Shown: in pieces, positions 47,120 to 55,562 of the stretch
Layout: every line of letters starts with the position of its first letter
Numbering within the stretch: position 1 is the stretch's first letter
Origin: Hyphomonas sp.
GTDB lineage: Bacteria; Pseudomonadota; Alphaproteobacteria; Caulobacterales; Hyphomonadaceae
Direction of reading: 5' to 3'
Length of the DNA: 64,000 nucleotides
NCBI GenBank assembly: GCA_013791775.1
Contig: VMTE01000023.1
Span: 62,001 to 126,000, forward strand
The notes under the pieces: generated by a model
Seen by the model: only the letters and a program-made list of their open reading frames with translations
Databases searched by the model: none
Told to the model about the DNA's origin: nothing
Position numbers and translations under genes: made by a program

Positions 47120-48136
47120 ATGAAACACCGCCGCCTGGGCAAGAGCGCCATTTACGTTTCCGACATCTGCATGGGCACGATGACCTTCGGGACACAGACT
47201 GACGAGAAGGAAGCCTTCCGGATTCTCGATGCGAGCTTTGACGCGGGCATCAATTTCTTCGACACCGCCGAGAACTATCCCGTGCCGCCGGATCTGAAAT
47301 ATGGCGGGCTGACCGAAGAGATCGTCGGGCGCTGGCTGAAGACCAAGGACCGCGACGCGATCATCCTCGCCACCAAGGTGTGCGGACCGTCGCATGGCTG
47401 GATCAAGGGATCGCAGCGCGCCGGCATGACCGCGCTCGACCGGCACAATATCCGCCGCGCCGTGGAGGCGAGCCTGACCCGTCTGCAGACGGATTATATC
47501 GATCTCTACCAAACCCACTGGCCGGATCATGGCACTGCCTTTGACGAGACGATGGAAACCCTCGACGAGCTCTGCCGCGAAGGCCTCGTGCGGATTGTCG
47601 GCTGTTCGAACGAGGACGCCTGGGGGCTGATGAAATCCATCGAGGCCTCGAACCGGTTGGGCGCGGTGCGCTACCAGACGATCCAGAACAATTTCTCGCT
47701 GAACAACCGGCGCTTCGAAGACGCGCTGGCGAAAATCTGCCGCGAGGAAGGTGTCAGCCTGATCCCCTATTCCCCGATCGGCGGCGGCGTCCTCTCCGGC
47801 AAGTATCAGAACGGCGCAACCCCGGAAGGCGCGCGCTTCTCGCGCTATATCAATCTCGGCGGCCGCCATACGGCGATGGCCCAGCGCTTCGTCAACGAGA
47901 AGTCGCTGGCCTCGACCGAACGGTTCATGGCGATCGCCAGGGAGGCCGGAATCAGCGTGGTGACGCTGGCGACGGCCTGGTCCAAGCAGCATGACTTCGT
48001 CGCCTCCACGATTGTCGGCGTGTCGAAGTTTGATCAGTTGGCGGAGATCCTGGCGGCGGCCGACCTCGTTCTGTCGCCCGAGGTGATGAAGGCCTGCGAC
48101 GCGGTGACGAAGGATATTCTGTATCCGATGGGGTGA
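47120..48136 (+). CDS. Aldo/keto reductase
   Basis: 338 residues. It shows GTMTFGTQTDEKEAFRILDA, the catalytic Asp/Tyr region NFFDTAENYPVPP, catalytic Lys in ILATKVCG, and the His in YQTHWPDHG. This is the Tas/NADP(H)-dependent branch (YPVPP insertion), which reduces aldehydes or ketones. It lies 46 bp after the sulfotransferase and may share its transcript, but no functional link is evident. Confidence 0.93.
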   Translation: MKHRRLGKSAIYVSDICMGTMTFGTQTDEKEAFRILDASFDAGINFFDTAENYPVPPDLKYGGLTEEIVGRWLKTKDRDAIILATKVCGPSHGWIKGSQRAGMTALDRHNIRRAVEASLTRLQTDYIDLYQTHWPDHGTAFDETMETLDELCREGLVRIVGCSNEDAWGLMKSIEASNRLGAVRYQTIQNNFSLNNRRFEDALAKICREEGVSLIPYSPIGGGVLSGKYQNGATPEGARFSRYINLGGRHTAMAQRFVNEKSLASTERFMAIAREAGISVVTLATAWSKQHDFVASTIVGVSKFDQLAEILAAADLVLSPEVMKACDAVTKDILYPMG

Positions 48137-48147
48137 GTTGGGGGGCT

Positions 48148-48204
48148 GCCCCCTTCGTCAGCCGGCTTTGCCGTCTGCCACCTCCCCCGCTTCGCAGGGG
48201 AGGA
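48148..48204 (+). repeat. 57-bp intergenic repeat, copy 1
   Basis: It begins GCCCCCTTCGTCAG and ends CACCTCCCCCGCTTCGCAGGGGAGGA. A copy of the same length and order is at 59958-60014. The 3' 26 bp are repeated in inverted orientation at 48231-48256. Confidence 0.78.
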
Positions 48205-48230
48205 TGAGTCCGCGACCGGATGCACCATTG

Positions 48231-48281
48231 TCCTCCCCTGCGAAGCGGGGGAGGTGTCTGCGCAGCAGACGGTGGGGGAAC
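48231..48281 (-). repeat. Inverted partial copy of the 57-bp repeat
   Basis: The first 26 bp (TCCTCCCCTGCGAAGC...) are the exact reverse complement of 48179-48204, with a 26-bp spacer between. The remainder diverges and ends GTTCCCCCAC on the minus strand. Confidence 0.75.
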
Positions 48282-48283
48282 AA

Positions 48284-48985
48284 TCAAGACGTATTCCACA
48301 CGCCTTCCAGCGCCGCCTGCGCCCCCCGGCTTGTGTAATTGATGCGGTCGAGGGTGAGCGCGTCGAGCGCGGCGGAGACCCGGCCGGGCATCAGGCCCCA
48401 GGGGCGGATCGGCAGGGTACGGACGGGTTTGCGGGCGGCTTTCAGCGCGGCACGGCGCCGGGCCATCCAGAGGGCGAGGCGCTTTGCGGCGGCGTCCGGA
48501 GCGGCGAGGGCCGCTTCGAGTCTCGCAAGGCGGGCAAAGAAATGCGTCGCGGGGACCGGGGCGGCAACAAGTTCTTCCGGTGTGGGCGGTGTGTAGCGGA
48601 CCATGCCGGGCGCCCAGAGGCCGGGAAAGGCGAAGGGGATGATCTTCGGGAAGGGCGCGGTGCTGACCGTGATCGGCTCGGTGGGGGTGAGGTTACCTTG
48701 GACACCGGGATTGCGGTGAGAGGGTCCCGGATCAGTCGGCCGCTTTGCGGCCGCTGTCCGGGATGACAGATTCTGCGGGACCTCGATCCGGCAGGCCATG
48801 ATGACGATCAGACGGCGGATGAAACTCTCGGCGGGGCGCAGGATGCGGCTTGCTTCGAGCAGCAGGTGCTTCGGCAGGGTTTCCGCTGCACTGCCCGCGA
48901 GCGCCCGCGCCCAGGCGACGAGACGCGCCGCGACCGGCCAGTTGGCGGCGAGAATTTCGTCGAGATGGGCGGCGGTGAACTGCAT
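48284..48985 (-). CDS. Unknown conserved-looking protein with an in-frame palindromic repeat insert
   Basis: 233 residues, no recognised family. It starts MQFTAAHLDEILAANWPVAA and has hydrophobic/aromatic patterns across the first 65 residues and again from about 110 to the end (FAFPGLWAPGMVRYTPPTPE, then Arg/Ala-rich helices). Residues 74-88 (SSRTAAAKRPTDPGP) are encoded by a palindromic element that looks like an intergenic repeat (48725-48762). The frame stays open across it, so the gene may still work or the insert may be recent. The right end has lost no stop. Confidence 0.6.
   Translation of the reverse strand: MQFTAAHLDEILAANWPVAARLVAWARALAGSAAETLPKHLLLEASRILRPAESFIRRLIVIMACRIEVPQNLSSRTAAAKRPTDPGPSHRNPGVQGNLTPTEPITVSTAPFPKIIPFAFPGLWAPGMVRYTPPTPEELVAAPVPATHFFARLARLEAALAAPDAAAKRLALWMARRRAALKAARKPVRTLPIRPWGLMPGRVSAALDALTLDRINYTSRGAQAALEGVWNTS
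48725..48762. repeat. Palindromic element within a coding sequence
   Basis: TCCCGGATCAGTCGGCCGC-TTT-GCGGCCGCTGTCCGGGA: two arms that are near-perfect reverse complements (two extra Ts on the left). The flank reads GATGACAG. The motif resembles dispersed intergenic CCCGGA palindromes of alphaproteobacteria, here inside a reading frame. Confidence 0.75.
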
Positions 48986-49102
48986 GGGGGGAGAATACGC
49001 CGGGTGGGAGGCCGGGCGGATTCGGGCGGGGCGGAAAAGTTTTCGGGCCGGGTCATGCGGGCGAAAGGCGGATTACTGAAACGCTTGTTCTGAATGGCTT
49101 TT

Positions 49103-49130
49103 CTGGGTCCAGGCTTTCGCCGGAATGACA
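49103..49130. repeat. GTCATTCCGGCGAAAGCC-type dispersed repeat
   Basis: On the minus strand it reads TGTCATTCCGGCGAAAGCCT and continues GGACCCAG, a short intergenic repeat that is common in several proteobacterial genomes. Confidence 0.65.
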
Positions 49131-49206
49131 GGAAATTGAGGGCGCGCGCGGGGCGGTTTCGTTGCGTTGGGGGAAACTTGTGCATCCTCTTTTAAGGGAA
49201 GAAAGA

Positions 49207-49301
49207 CCCTCACCTCCCATTGCTTCGCAATGGGTCCCTCCTCTCCCGCAAGCGGGAGAGGTGTTGGCGCGCCGGAGCGTAGCGGAGGTGGAAGGTGAGG
49301 G
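49207..49301. repeat. Nested cruciform repeat
   Basis: Outer arms CCCTCACCT / AGGTGAGGG enclose two perfect hairpins: CCCATTGC-TTC-GCAATGGG (49216-49234) and CTCTCCCGC-AA-GCGGGAGAG (49241-49260). Confidence 0.78.
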
Positions 49302-49317
49302 CCTGTTGAAACGCAGA

Positions 49318-49352
49318 AGCGCCCGCCTCCGTCTGCCGGGAGGTCGGGCGCT
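49318..49352. terminator. Hairpin downstream of ftsK
   Basis: Arms AGCGCCCG / CGGGCGCT extended by CCT/AGG with a bulge. On the minus strand (ftsK direction) it is followed only by TCTGCGTTTC, so termination is plausible but weak. Confidence 0.5.
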
Positions 49353-49391
49353 GTTTCTTTGTTTCCCACCAAAGTCTGTTCGGGATGCCGC

Positions 49392-51848
49392 CTAGGCGGC
49401 GTTGGCCTTGCCCTTGGTGAGCACTTCGCGTTTGCCGGCATGGTTGGGGGCGGAGATGACGCCCTCTTCCTCGAGGCGGTCAATCAGGCCGGCGGCCTTG
49501 TTGTAGCCAACCTTGAGGCGGCGCTGGAGATAGGAGGTCGAGGCGCGCTGGTCGCGGATGACGACCTGCACGGCTTCTGCAAACAGCGAGTCGTCGTCTT
49601 CGCCGCCGCCCTCGCCCATGCCGAGCATGGCGTCCATGACGGGCGAGCCGCTCGAGCCGTCATCCTTGGCCTCGACGACATCCATGACATAGTCCGGTTC
49701 GCCCTGCTCACGCAGCCAGTCGGCGACCGCGCAGACTTCCTCGTCGGACACGAAGGGGCCGTGCAGGCGCTGGGTTTTCTTGCCGGGTTCCTGGTGGAGA
49801 AGGTCGCCGTTGCCGAGCAGTTGTTCGGCGCCCTGCTCGTTGAGGATGGTGCGGCTGTCGACCTTGTTGGTGACCATATAGGAGATGCGGGTCGGGAAGT
49901 TCGCCTTGATCGTGCCGGTGATGACGTCCACGGACGGACGCTGGGTGGCGGTGATCAGGTGGATGCCGGCGGCGCGGGCCATCTGGGCGAGGCGCAACAG
50001 GCAGCCTTCGATTTCCTTGCCGGCGACGACCATCAGGTCCGACATCTCGTCGATGACGACGACGATCTGCGGGATATGGTCGATCGGCAGGTCCTCGGTT
50101 TCGAACATCGGCTTGCCGCGCTCGTCGAGGCCGGTCTGGACCTTGCGCACCAGCGGCTCACCCGCGGCGCGGTACTTCGAGGCCTTTTCGTTGAAGCCGG
50201 CGAGGTTGCGCACCCCGGCTTTCGACATCAGCTCGTAGCGGCTTTCCATTTCGCGCACGGCCCATTTGAGCGCGTTGACGGCTTCCGGCGCCTTGGTGAT
50301 GACCGGGGCGAGGAGGTGCGGGATGCCTTCATAGACGGTGAATTCGAGCTTCTTCGGGTCGATCAGGATCAGGCGGACCTGTTCCGGCGTGTGGCGGTAG
50401 AGCAGCGACAGGATCATCGCGTTGACGCCGACCGACTTGCCCGAACCGGTGGTGCCGGCGACGAGCAGGTGGGGCATGCGGGCGAGGTCGACCACGGTGG
50501 GCTGGCCGCCGATGTCTTCGCCGAGGGCGACGGGAAGCGAGGCGCGCGAGTTCACATAGGCGTCCGACTGGAGGATGGAGCGGAGGAAGACTTTCTCGCG
50601 CTCATCATTCGGCAGTTCGATGCCGATGGCGTTCTTGCCGGGCACGACCGCGACGCGCGCCGACACGGCGGACATGGAGCGCGCGATGTCGTCGGCCAGT
50701 GTGATGACGCGCGAGGATTTCACGCCGGGGGCCGGCTCCATCTCGAACAGGGTGATCACCGGGCCGGGACGCACTTCCTTGATGCGGCCCTGGATGCCGA
50801 ACTCCTTCAGGACTTCCGACAGGCGCGCCGCCTTGGCGAGCAGCGCGTCCTCGTCAAAGGTTTCGCGGCGCTCTTCGGGCACCTGCAGGAGATCGAGCGA
50901 CGGCAGGCGCGTCGAGACGCGGCGGCGCTCGGGCTTGGCGACCTTCGGGGCGACGGTGCGCGGGACCGGGCGCGGCACGGCAAAGCGGAGGCCGGGCGCG
51001 GGTACGGCCGCTTCGCTCTCGTCGTCGAGGTCTTCGTCCTCGTCCCAGGCGGACGCGCCGTAGCCGGTCTCGTCGTCCTCGTCGCTGTCGGCCGGCAGGT
51101 AGCGGGAGGACGGGACGTAGTCGTCATCGTGCTTGATGATCAGCGTGCGGTCGCCGGAGACCGGCTCGCTGAGGCGCACCGGCTGCTGGCGGGCGGAGAG
51201 CTGCTGGCCGATGCGGATGAGGAACCCACCGACGCCGGCGGCGGAGACCGCGGCATGCTTGCCGGAGCGGGTGGCGGTTTCCTGCAGCAGCAGGGCGTCG
51301 CGGCGGCGGAAGCCGAGCGCGGCGAGACCGGCCCAGAGGGCGGCAGCACTCAAAATGAAGCCGGCCCAGCTGGCAGGCGCGGGCAACATCAGGGCGCGGA
51401 ATGGCAGGACCGCGAGATTGAACACGCCGTCGCCGAACATGCCGCCAAGACCGGCGCTGAGCGGCCAGGATTCCGGAACGGGCCAGGCGGCGAAGGCGGC
51501 AGCCGATAGCGGCACAGCCACGGCGCCATAGACCCAGCGGCGGATGCGCGGTTTGCCGACCAGCACGGCGCGCATGGCGCCGCCGATCATCAGTGCGAGG
51601 CCGGCGATCCAGCCCGACCAGCCGAGCAGCTGGCGCGCGACGTCGGCGAAGATGGCGCCGGGCCCGCCGAAGAGGTTCTGAACCTCGGCGCCGGTCGCCG
51701 CGTTCCAGCTCGGATCGGACGGCAGGTAGGAGCCGACGCTGCCGCAGACAAAGACCCCTGCCCCGAAGGCGGCCGCGCCTGTGAGGATCCGCCAGACCGG
51801 ATCACTGACCGTGCGCAGCTCTTCGTCTCGGATGGCGGTGTCTTGCAT
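49392..51848 (-). CDS. ftsK: DNA translocase FtsK
   Basis: 818 residues. Four N-terminal membrane helices (about residues 25-185) are followed by a linker with acidic and Arg/Pro-rich stretches, and then the motor: an alpha domain, Walker A AGTTGSGKSVGVNAM, Walker B QIVVVIDEMSDLM, and a C-terminal gamma winged helix (STSYLQRRLKVGYNKAAGLI). FtsK pumps chromosome DNA at the septum and activates XerCD at dif. The ATG at 51848 (MQDTAIRDEE) is the family-like start. Order ftsK-amtB-UbiH-lolA-xth is one I recall for Caulobacterales relatives. Confidence 0.97.
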   Translation of the reverse strand: MQDTAIRDEELRTVSDPVWRILTGAAAFGAGVFVCGSVGSYLPSDPSWNAATGAEVQNLFGGPGAIFADVARQLLGWSGWIAGLALMIGGAMRAVLVGKPRIRRWVYGAVAVPLSAAAFAAWPVPESWPLSAGLGGMFGDGVFNLAVLPFRALMLPAPASWAGFILSAAALWAGLAALGFRRRDALLLQETATRSGKHAAVSAAGVGGFLIRIGQQLSARQQPVRLSEPVSGDRTLIIKHDDDYVPSSRYLPADSDEDDETGYGASAWDEDEDLDDESEAAVPAPGLRFAVPRPVPRTVAPKVAKPERRRVSTRLPSLDLLQVPEERRETFDEDALLAKAARLSEVLKEFGIQGRIKEVRPGPVITLFEMEPAPGVKSSRVITLADDIARSMSAVSARVAVVPGKNAIGIELPNDEREKVFLRSILQSDAYVNSRASLPVALGEDIGGQPTVVDLARMPHLLVAGTTGSGKSVGVNAMILSLLYRHTPEQVRLILIDPKKLEFTVYEGIPHLLAPVITKAPEAVNALKWAVREMESRYELMSKAGVRNLAGFNEKASKYRAAGEPLVRKVQTGLDERGKPMFETEDLPIDHIPQIVVVIDEMSDLMVVAGKEIEGCLLRLAQMARAAGIHLITATQRPSVDVITGTIKANFPTRISYMVTNKVDSRTILNEQGAEQLLGNGDLLHQEPGKKTQRLHGPFVSDEEVCAVADWLREQGEPDYVMDVVEAKDDGSSGSPVMDAMLGMGEGGGEDDDSLFAEAVQVVIRDQRASTSYLQRRLKVGYNKAAGLIDRLEEEGVISAPNHAGKREVLTKGKANAA

Positions 51849-52009
51849 GTGGGAAACGCTCCGGAGTTGACGAGAGGCGGAGCAACAGGTTTCGCCGGTT
51901 AGGCTTAACATGCGGCAAACAGAGGCTGTGGAATTCTCGGATTTTTGCGCCGGAAGGCCTGCATTTGCGGGAAACCGGCCGTCTTAAATTTGTGAAAGGG
52001 AATGCAGAA

Positions 52010-52037
52010 CGCCCCGGTGGATTTCTCCACCGGGGCG
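52010..52037 (-). terminator. Terminator-like hairpin after amtB
   Basis: Perfect 12-bp arms CGCCCCGGTGGA / TCCACCGGGGCG with a 4-nt loop, 27 bp past the amtB stop. The following minus-strand bases TTCTGCATT are a weak T tract. Confidence 0.7.
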
Positions 52038-52063
52038 CCTGATTGAACCCGAGGGGGCCTGCC

Positions 52064-53449
52064 TTACTGGCGGGCGAACTCCGGATAGGCTTCGAGGCCG
52101 ACTTCCGCACGGTCCATGCCCATCAGTTCGTCTTCCTCGCTGGCGCGGACGCCGAGGGTGAACTTGAGGGCAAGCCACACGATAGTCGACGCGATCATCA
52201 CGAAGACAGCCGTGAGACCGACGCCGACGGCCTGGCCGATATAGCTCGGGTCGCCGGCTTCGTTCGGGCCGATCGCGCCGCCATGCGACAGCGGAACGAT
52301 CATCGTGCCCCAGATGCCGCACACGAGGTGAGCCGGGATGGCGCCGACGACGTCGTCGATTTTCAGCTTGTCGAGCAGCGACACCGCGAGGACCACGAAG
52401 ACACCGCCGACGGCGCCGATCAGGACGGCCTGGCCGATGGTCGGCGTCAGCGGTTCAGCGGTGATCGATACGAGACCGCCGATGACCCCGTTGAAGACCA
52501 TCGTGGCGTCGATCTTGCCCTTGTAGAGCACCGCGGTCGCGACCGCAGCCGCAAGGCACCCGCCGACCGCCGCCATGTTGGTGTTCACGAAGATGATCGA
52601 GACCGAGTTGATGTCGGTGATGGTGCCGGCCGCAAGCTGCGAGGCGCCGTTGAAGCCGAACCAGCCGAGCCAGAGGATCAGGGTGCCGAGCGCGGCAAGC
52701 GGGATGTTCGAGCCGGGCATCGCATGGACAGCCTTGCCGACATACTTGCCGGTGCGCGGTCCGATGATCAGGGCGCCGGTGAGCGCAGCCCAGCCGCCGA
52801 CCGAGTGAACGAGCGTCGAGCCGGCGAAGTCGGAGAAGCCCCACTGCGCGTCAAGATAGCCGCCGCCCCATTCCCACGACACGACCACCGGGTAGATGAT
52901 GCCGGTGAGAACGACCGTGAAGAGCAGGAACGGGATGAGTTTCACGCGCTCGGCAACGGTGCCGGACACGATCGATGCCGCCGTGGCGACGAACACCATC
53001 TGGAAGAACCAGTCGGAGCCCGAGGAATAGCCGCCATTGGCTTCTTCGAGCGAGCCCGGCGACCAGATCGCGAGGTTGGTGGGCAGGATGCCGGACAGGA
53101 GCGTGGCGTCACCCGGATAGGCGAGGTTGTAGCCGGTCAGCCAGAACATCAGGCCGGCCACGGCGAAGAGAAGCACGTTCTTCATCGACTGCATGGCGGC
53201 GTTCTTCGAGCGCACGAGGCCCGCCTCGAGCATGCAGAACCCGGCCGCCATGAACATCACGACCAGGCCGCCGATGAGGAAGAGGTAGCTGTTGTCGACA
53301 TAGGCCGGTACAGCGGTGGCTGTTTCCAGCGCTGCCAGACGTTCTTCAAGGCTTGGTGCCGCTTCCTGTGCCCAGGCCATGCCGGCCGCCAGTAGCGACA
53401 GCGGCGCAAGCGTTGCCCCGCGGATCATTAATCCAGTCAAACGGCCCAT
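52064..53449 (-). CDS. amtB: Ammonium transporter
   Basis: 461 residues with a signal peptide (MGRLTGLMIRGATLAPLSLL, AAGMAWAQ) and eleven membrane helices. Amt signatures: FMAAGFCMLEAGLVRSKN, the DFAGSTLVHSVGGWAAL segment and the later HLVCGIWGTM. It conducts NH4+/NH3. Start 53449 has GGAGGGG 5 bp upstream. Many alphaproteobacteria place glnK beside amtB; here no PII gene is adjacent. The 214 bp upstream region, shared with the divergent hydroxylase gene, has no convincing sigma-54 site. Confidence 0.95.
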   Translation of the reverse strand: MGRLTGLMIRGATLAPLSLLAAGMAWAQEAAPSLEERLAALETATAVPAYVDNSYLFLIGGLVVMFMAAGFCMLEAGLVRSKNAAMQSMKNVLLFAVAGLMFWLTGYNLAYPGDATLLSGILPTNLAIWSPGSLEEANGGYSSGSDWFFQMVFVATAASIVSGTVAERVKLIPFLLFTVVLTGIIYPVVVSWEWGGGYLDAQWGFSDFAGSTLVHSVGGWAALTGALIIGPRTGKYVGKAVHAMPGSNIPLAALGTLILWLGWFGFNGASQLAAGTITDINSVSIIFVNTNMAAVGGCLAAAVATAVLYKGKIDATMVFNGVIGGLVSITAEPLTPTIGQAVLIGAVGGVFVVLAVSLLDKLKIDDVVGAIPAHLVCGIWGTMIVPLSHGGAIGPNEAGDPSYIGQAVGVGLTAVFVMIASTIVWLALKFTLGVRASEEDELMGMDRAEVGLEAYPEFARQ

Positions 53450-53662
53450 CGGCCCCTCCTTTGTTTCAGTGCTGCAGAGCCCGGGACCCCCCGCGCTCTC
53501 CCGGAGCCGATATGATTTCGCCTGCCCGAAAAAGTCGCACTTCAGACGCGGGCCGCGCCCGATTCGCATGCCGGTTGGTTAATCTTTGTGCACGGATGCG
53601 GCCAAACGCCCAATTCGGTGCCATCGCTGGACGTCGCACTGCAGCATCGCTACGTCTTTCAC

Positions 53663-54901
53663 ATGACCGAAACCGGATCTGCACGTCTTCCAGATTGCGA
53701 CCTCGCCGTGATCGGCGCCGGGTCGGTGGGGACCTCGCTGGCGATCCTCGCCGCGCAGGCCGGGTTCACCGTCACACTCATCGACACACGGCCGGCCGAT
53801 GCGCCGACTTCAATGGATACAAGGACTTTTGCGATCGTACGTGGAAGCTGGCGCTTGCTGGATGCAACCGGCGTCACCGCAGACCTTGCAGACGTGATCA
53901 CGCCGCTCAACGGGCTGGAAGCGGAAGACGGCGGACGCCACTGGTTCGGCGCGCCGCACGCTGCCTTCAACACGCGCGACCTGCCGCCCGGCGCCGAGGG
54001 GGAGCCGCTCGGCCAGATGGTGCCGGCCGGCGCCCTGCAAGCGGCCCTCGACCGGAAAACGGCGGCCACGCCCGGCATCAACTGGCGCCGGGGTGCCCGC
54101 TTTTCGGGCATGAAAACAGGCCCGGCGGGCGCAGACATCCAGCTTGAGGACGGCAGTACGTTCCGCGCAGGGCTGGTTGCCGCCTGCGACGGAATCCATT
54201 CGTCGGTGCGCAATTTCCTCGGCATCCGCACCGAGGGGCGCAGTTATGGCAAGTCGGTCTTCGCGGCCGACATTGCGCTGGACCGGCCGCATCACGGGAT
54301 CGCCCGGCAGCTGTTCACGCCCGAAGGCCCCTTTGCGACGCTACCGCTGCCCGGCAACCGCGCGAACCTGGCCTGGTACATGAAAACCGGCGCCGCCGAG
54401 ACGCTGGCCAAGTTGCCAAAGGAAGACATCGAAGCGGAACTGAATGCGCGCTTTTCCGGCTTTGCCGGACAGATGCGCCTCGACGGCCCGCCCCTCTCCT
54501 ATCCGCTGGTGATGCAGATTGCGGTCGAAATGGCCGGCCCGCGCACGGCGTTGCTGGGAGACGCGGCGCGCCGGCTGAACCCGCTGGCCGGCCAGGGACT
54601 GAACCTCGGCTTCAAGGATGTTGCCGCCCTGGTGGACGTGATGACCGAGGCCCGCGACGCCGGACTCGACCCCGGCAGCGACACGGTGCTGGCGCAATAC
54701 CAGAACTGGCGGCGCTTCGATTCGGCCGCGACGGCCCTGACCATGGACCTGATCGACCGCACCTTCTCCAACGACAATCCGCTTCTCAAGCCGTTGCGCG
54801 GGCTCGCCCTTGCGGCGGTTGACCGGCTCGCGCCGCTGCGCCGCGCGCTCGCACGCCAGGCCAGCGCGGACCAAGATCATCTGCCGAGCCTGATGCGTTA
54901 G
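53663..54901 (+). CDS. UbiH/UbiF/COQ6-family FAD-dependent hydroxylase
   Basis: 412 residues. FAD-binding signatures: CDLAVIGAGSVGTSLAILAA (GxGxxG), a DG motif CDGIHSSVRNFLGI, and the C-terminal GDAARRLNPLAGQGLNLGFK. UbiH-family enzymes hydroxylate the ubiquinone ring; which of C1, C5 or C6 cannot be told from sequence. The start at 53663 (MTETGSARLP) is the first in-frame ATG close to the FAD strand; no strong ribosome site. It is divergent from amtB. Confidence 0.9.
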   Translation: MTETGSARLPDCDLAVIGAGSVGTSLAILAAQAGFTVTLIDTRPADAPTSMDTRTFAIVRGSWRLLDATGVTADLADVITPLNGLEAEDGGRHWFGAPHAAFNTRDLPPGAEGEPLGQMVPAGALQAALDRKTAATPGINWRRGARFSGMKTGPAGADIQLEDGSTFRAGLVAACDGIHSSVRNFLGIRTEGRSYGKSVFAADIALDRPHHGIARQLFTPEGPFATLPLPGNRANLAWYMKTGAAETLAKLPKEDIEAELNARFSGFAGQMRLDGPPLSYPLVMQIAVEMAGPRTALLGDAARRLNPLAGQGLNLGFKDVAALVDVMTEARDAGLDPGSDTVLAQYQNWRRFDSAATALTMDLIDRTFSNDNPLLKPLRGLALAAVDRLAPLRRALARQASADQDHLPSLMR

Positions 54902-54950
54902 ACGCCGAGCGCTTCACGCCCTCGCCCTAGCGTTACATCCTTACTGAAGC

Positions 54951-54988
54951 GCGCCCTCACCCCTGCCCCTCTCCCGGGGGGAGAGGGG
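54951..54988. repeat. Half copy of the CCCCTCTCCC repeat
   Basis: GCGCCCTCACCCCTGCCCCT then CTCCC, a 3-nt loop, and GGGAGAGGGG: the same order as the right half of the element at 42630-42667, with perfect 10-bp arms CCCCTCTCCC / GGGAGAGGGG at 54966-54988. Confidence 0.75.
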
Positions 54989-55013
54989 TTCTGAGGTTGT
55001 GTGCCGGGCCGGG

Positions 55014-55319
55014 TCAGTCCCCGACTGTCAGGGCGCGGAGCAAGTCCCAGGTATAGAGACCGCTGGAATGGCCGTCGGAGAAGAAGAGGCGGAGGGCGTA
55101 GCGCCCGACCGGTTCGGCCTTCAGCACACGGATGTCTTCCGGCACCGGCGCCTGCGGCGGCTTCGGCCCGCGCCCATGTCCCTGGACTTCCGCAGACGGA
55201 CTTTCCTCGCGCAGCCGTTTGTAGCCGACGCGGCCCGAGGCCCCGTCATCGAACTCGGCGGCGAGTTCCTGCGCGGCGGCGCGGAAGGTGAGGCGCGACG
55301 GCCAAGCTGGGCGGCTCAT
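55014..55319 (-). CDS. DUF971 domain protein
   Basis: 101 residues. The C-terminal part [27 protein letters not shown] is typical of DUF971, which matches the N-terminal domain of gamma-butyrobetaine hydroxylase and has been connected with iron-sulfur cluster carriers. It starts at 55319 and overlaps the stop of the Trm112-like gene (ATGA). Its function is unknown; association with Fe-S proteins is family knowledge, not seen here. Confidence 0.82.
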   Translation of the reverse strand: MSRPAWPSRLTFRAAAQELAAEFDDGASGRVGYKRLREESPSAEVQGHGRGPKPPQAPVPEDIRVLKAEPVGRYALRLFFSDGHSSGLYTWDLLRALTVGD

Positions 55320-55555
55320 GCCCCCTCCCCCGTCTCCGCCGGCGGCACATCGTCGAGGTCGCGGGCTTCCTCTTCCAGCATGATCGGGATGCCGCCCCGG
55401 ATCGGATAGGCGAGGCGCGCCTTCTTCGAGACGAGTTCGTTCGCCGTGCGGTCATAGACCAGCGGCTGGCGCGTCAGCGGACAGATCAGGATTTCCAGCA
55501 GGCGCGGGTCAACACCGGATGGCGGGGAGGTGGGCGGATGGTCTGGGTCGCTCAT
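55316..55555 (-). CDS. Trm112-family small protein
   Basis: 79 residues from [10 protein letters not shown]. The core [20 protein letters not shown], then [20 protein letters not shown], is the Trm112/YcaR signature. In eukaryotes Trm112 activates methyltransferases; bacterial versions are of unclear role. The usual CPxC pairs are reduced to a single Cys, so zinc binding is unlikely. It overlaps the DUF971 gene and lies 7 bp after the LON-domain gene. Confidence 0.87.
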   Translation of the reverse strand: MSDPDHPPTSPPSGVDPRLLEILICPLTRQPLVYDRTANELVSKKARLAYPIRGGIPIMLEEEARDLDDVPPAETGEGA

Positions 55556-55562
55556 GGGGTTC

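Larger units (their letters stand above)
48986..49391. other. 406-bp intergenic region made largely of repeats
   Basis: No gene was supported here. It holds a copy of the CTGGGTCCAGGCTTTCGCCG-type repeat (49103-49130), a nested multi-hairpin element (49207-49301) and a hairpin just downstream of ftsK (49318-49352). Short open frames in it are not credible. Confidence 0.7.

Noticed and set aside
49162-49395. Short open frame in the repeat region after ftsK
   Set aside because: It runs through the hairpin repeats and has no homology, so it is not coding.
49359-51509. Long open frame antisense to ftsK, and similar ones antisense to the TonB receptor and PhoD genes
   Set aside because: Same shadow effect; the translations are rich in Arg/His/Gly/Ala with no recognisable domains or ribosome sites.
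53608-53626. TGGCACCGAATTGGG on the minus strand as a sigma-54 promoter for amtB
   Set aside because: It has GG at -24 but no GC at the right distance (one base off), so it misses the -12 element.
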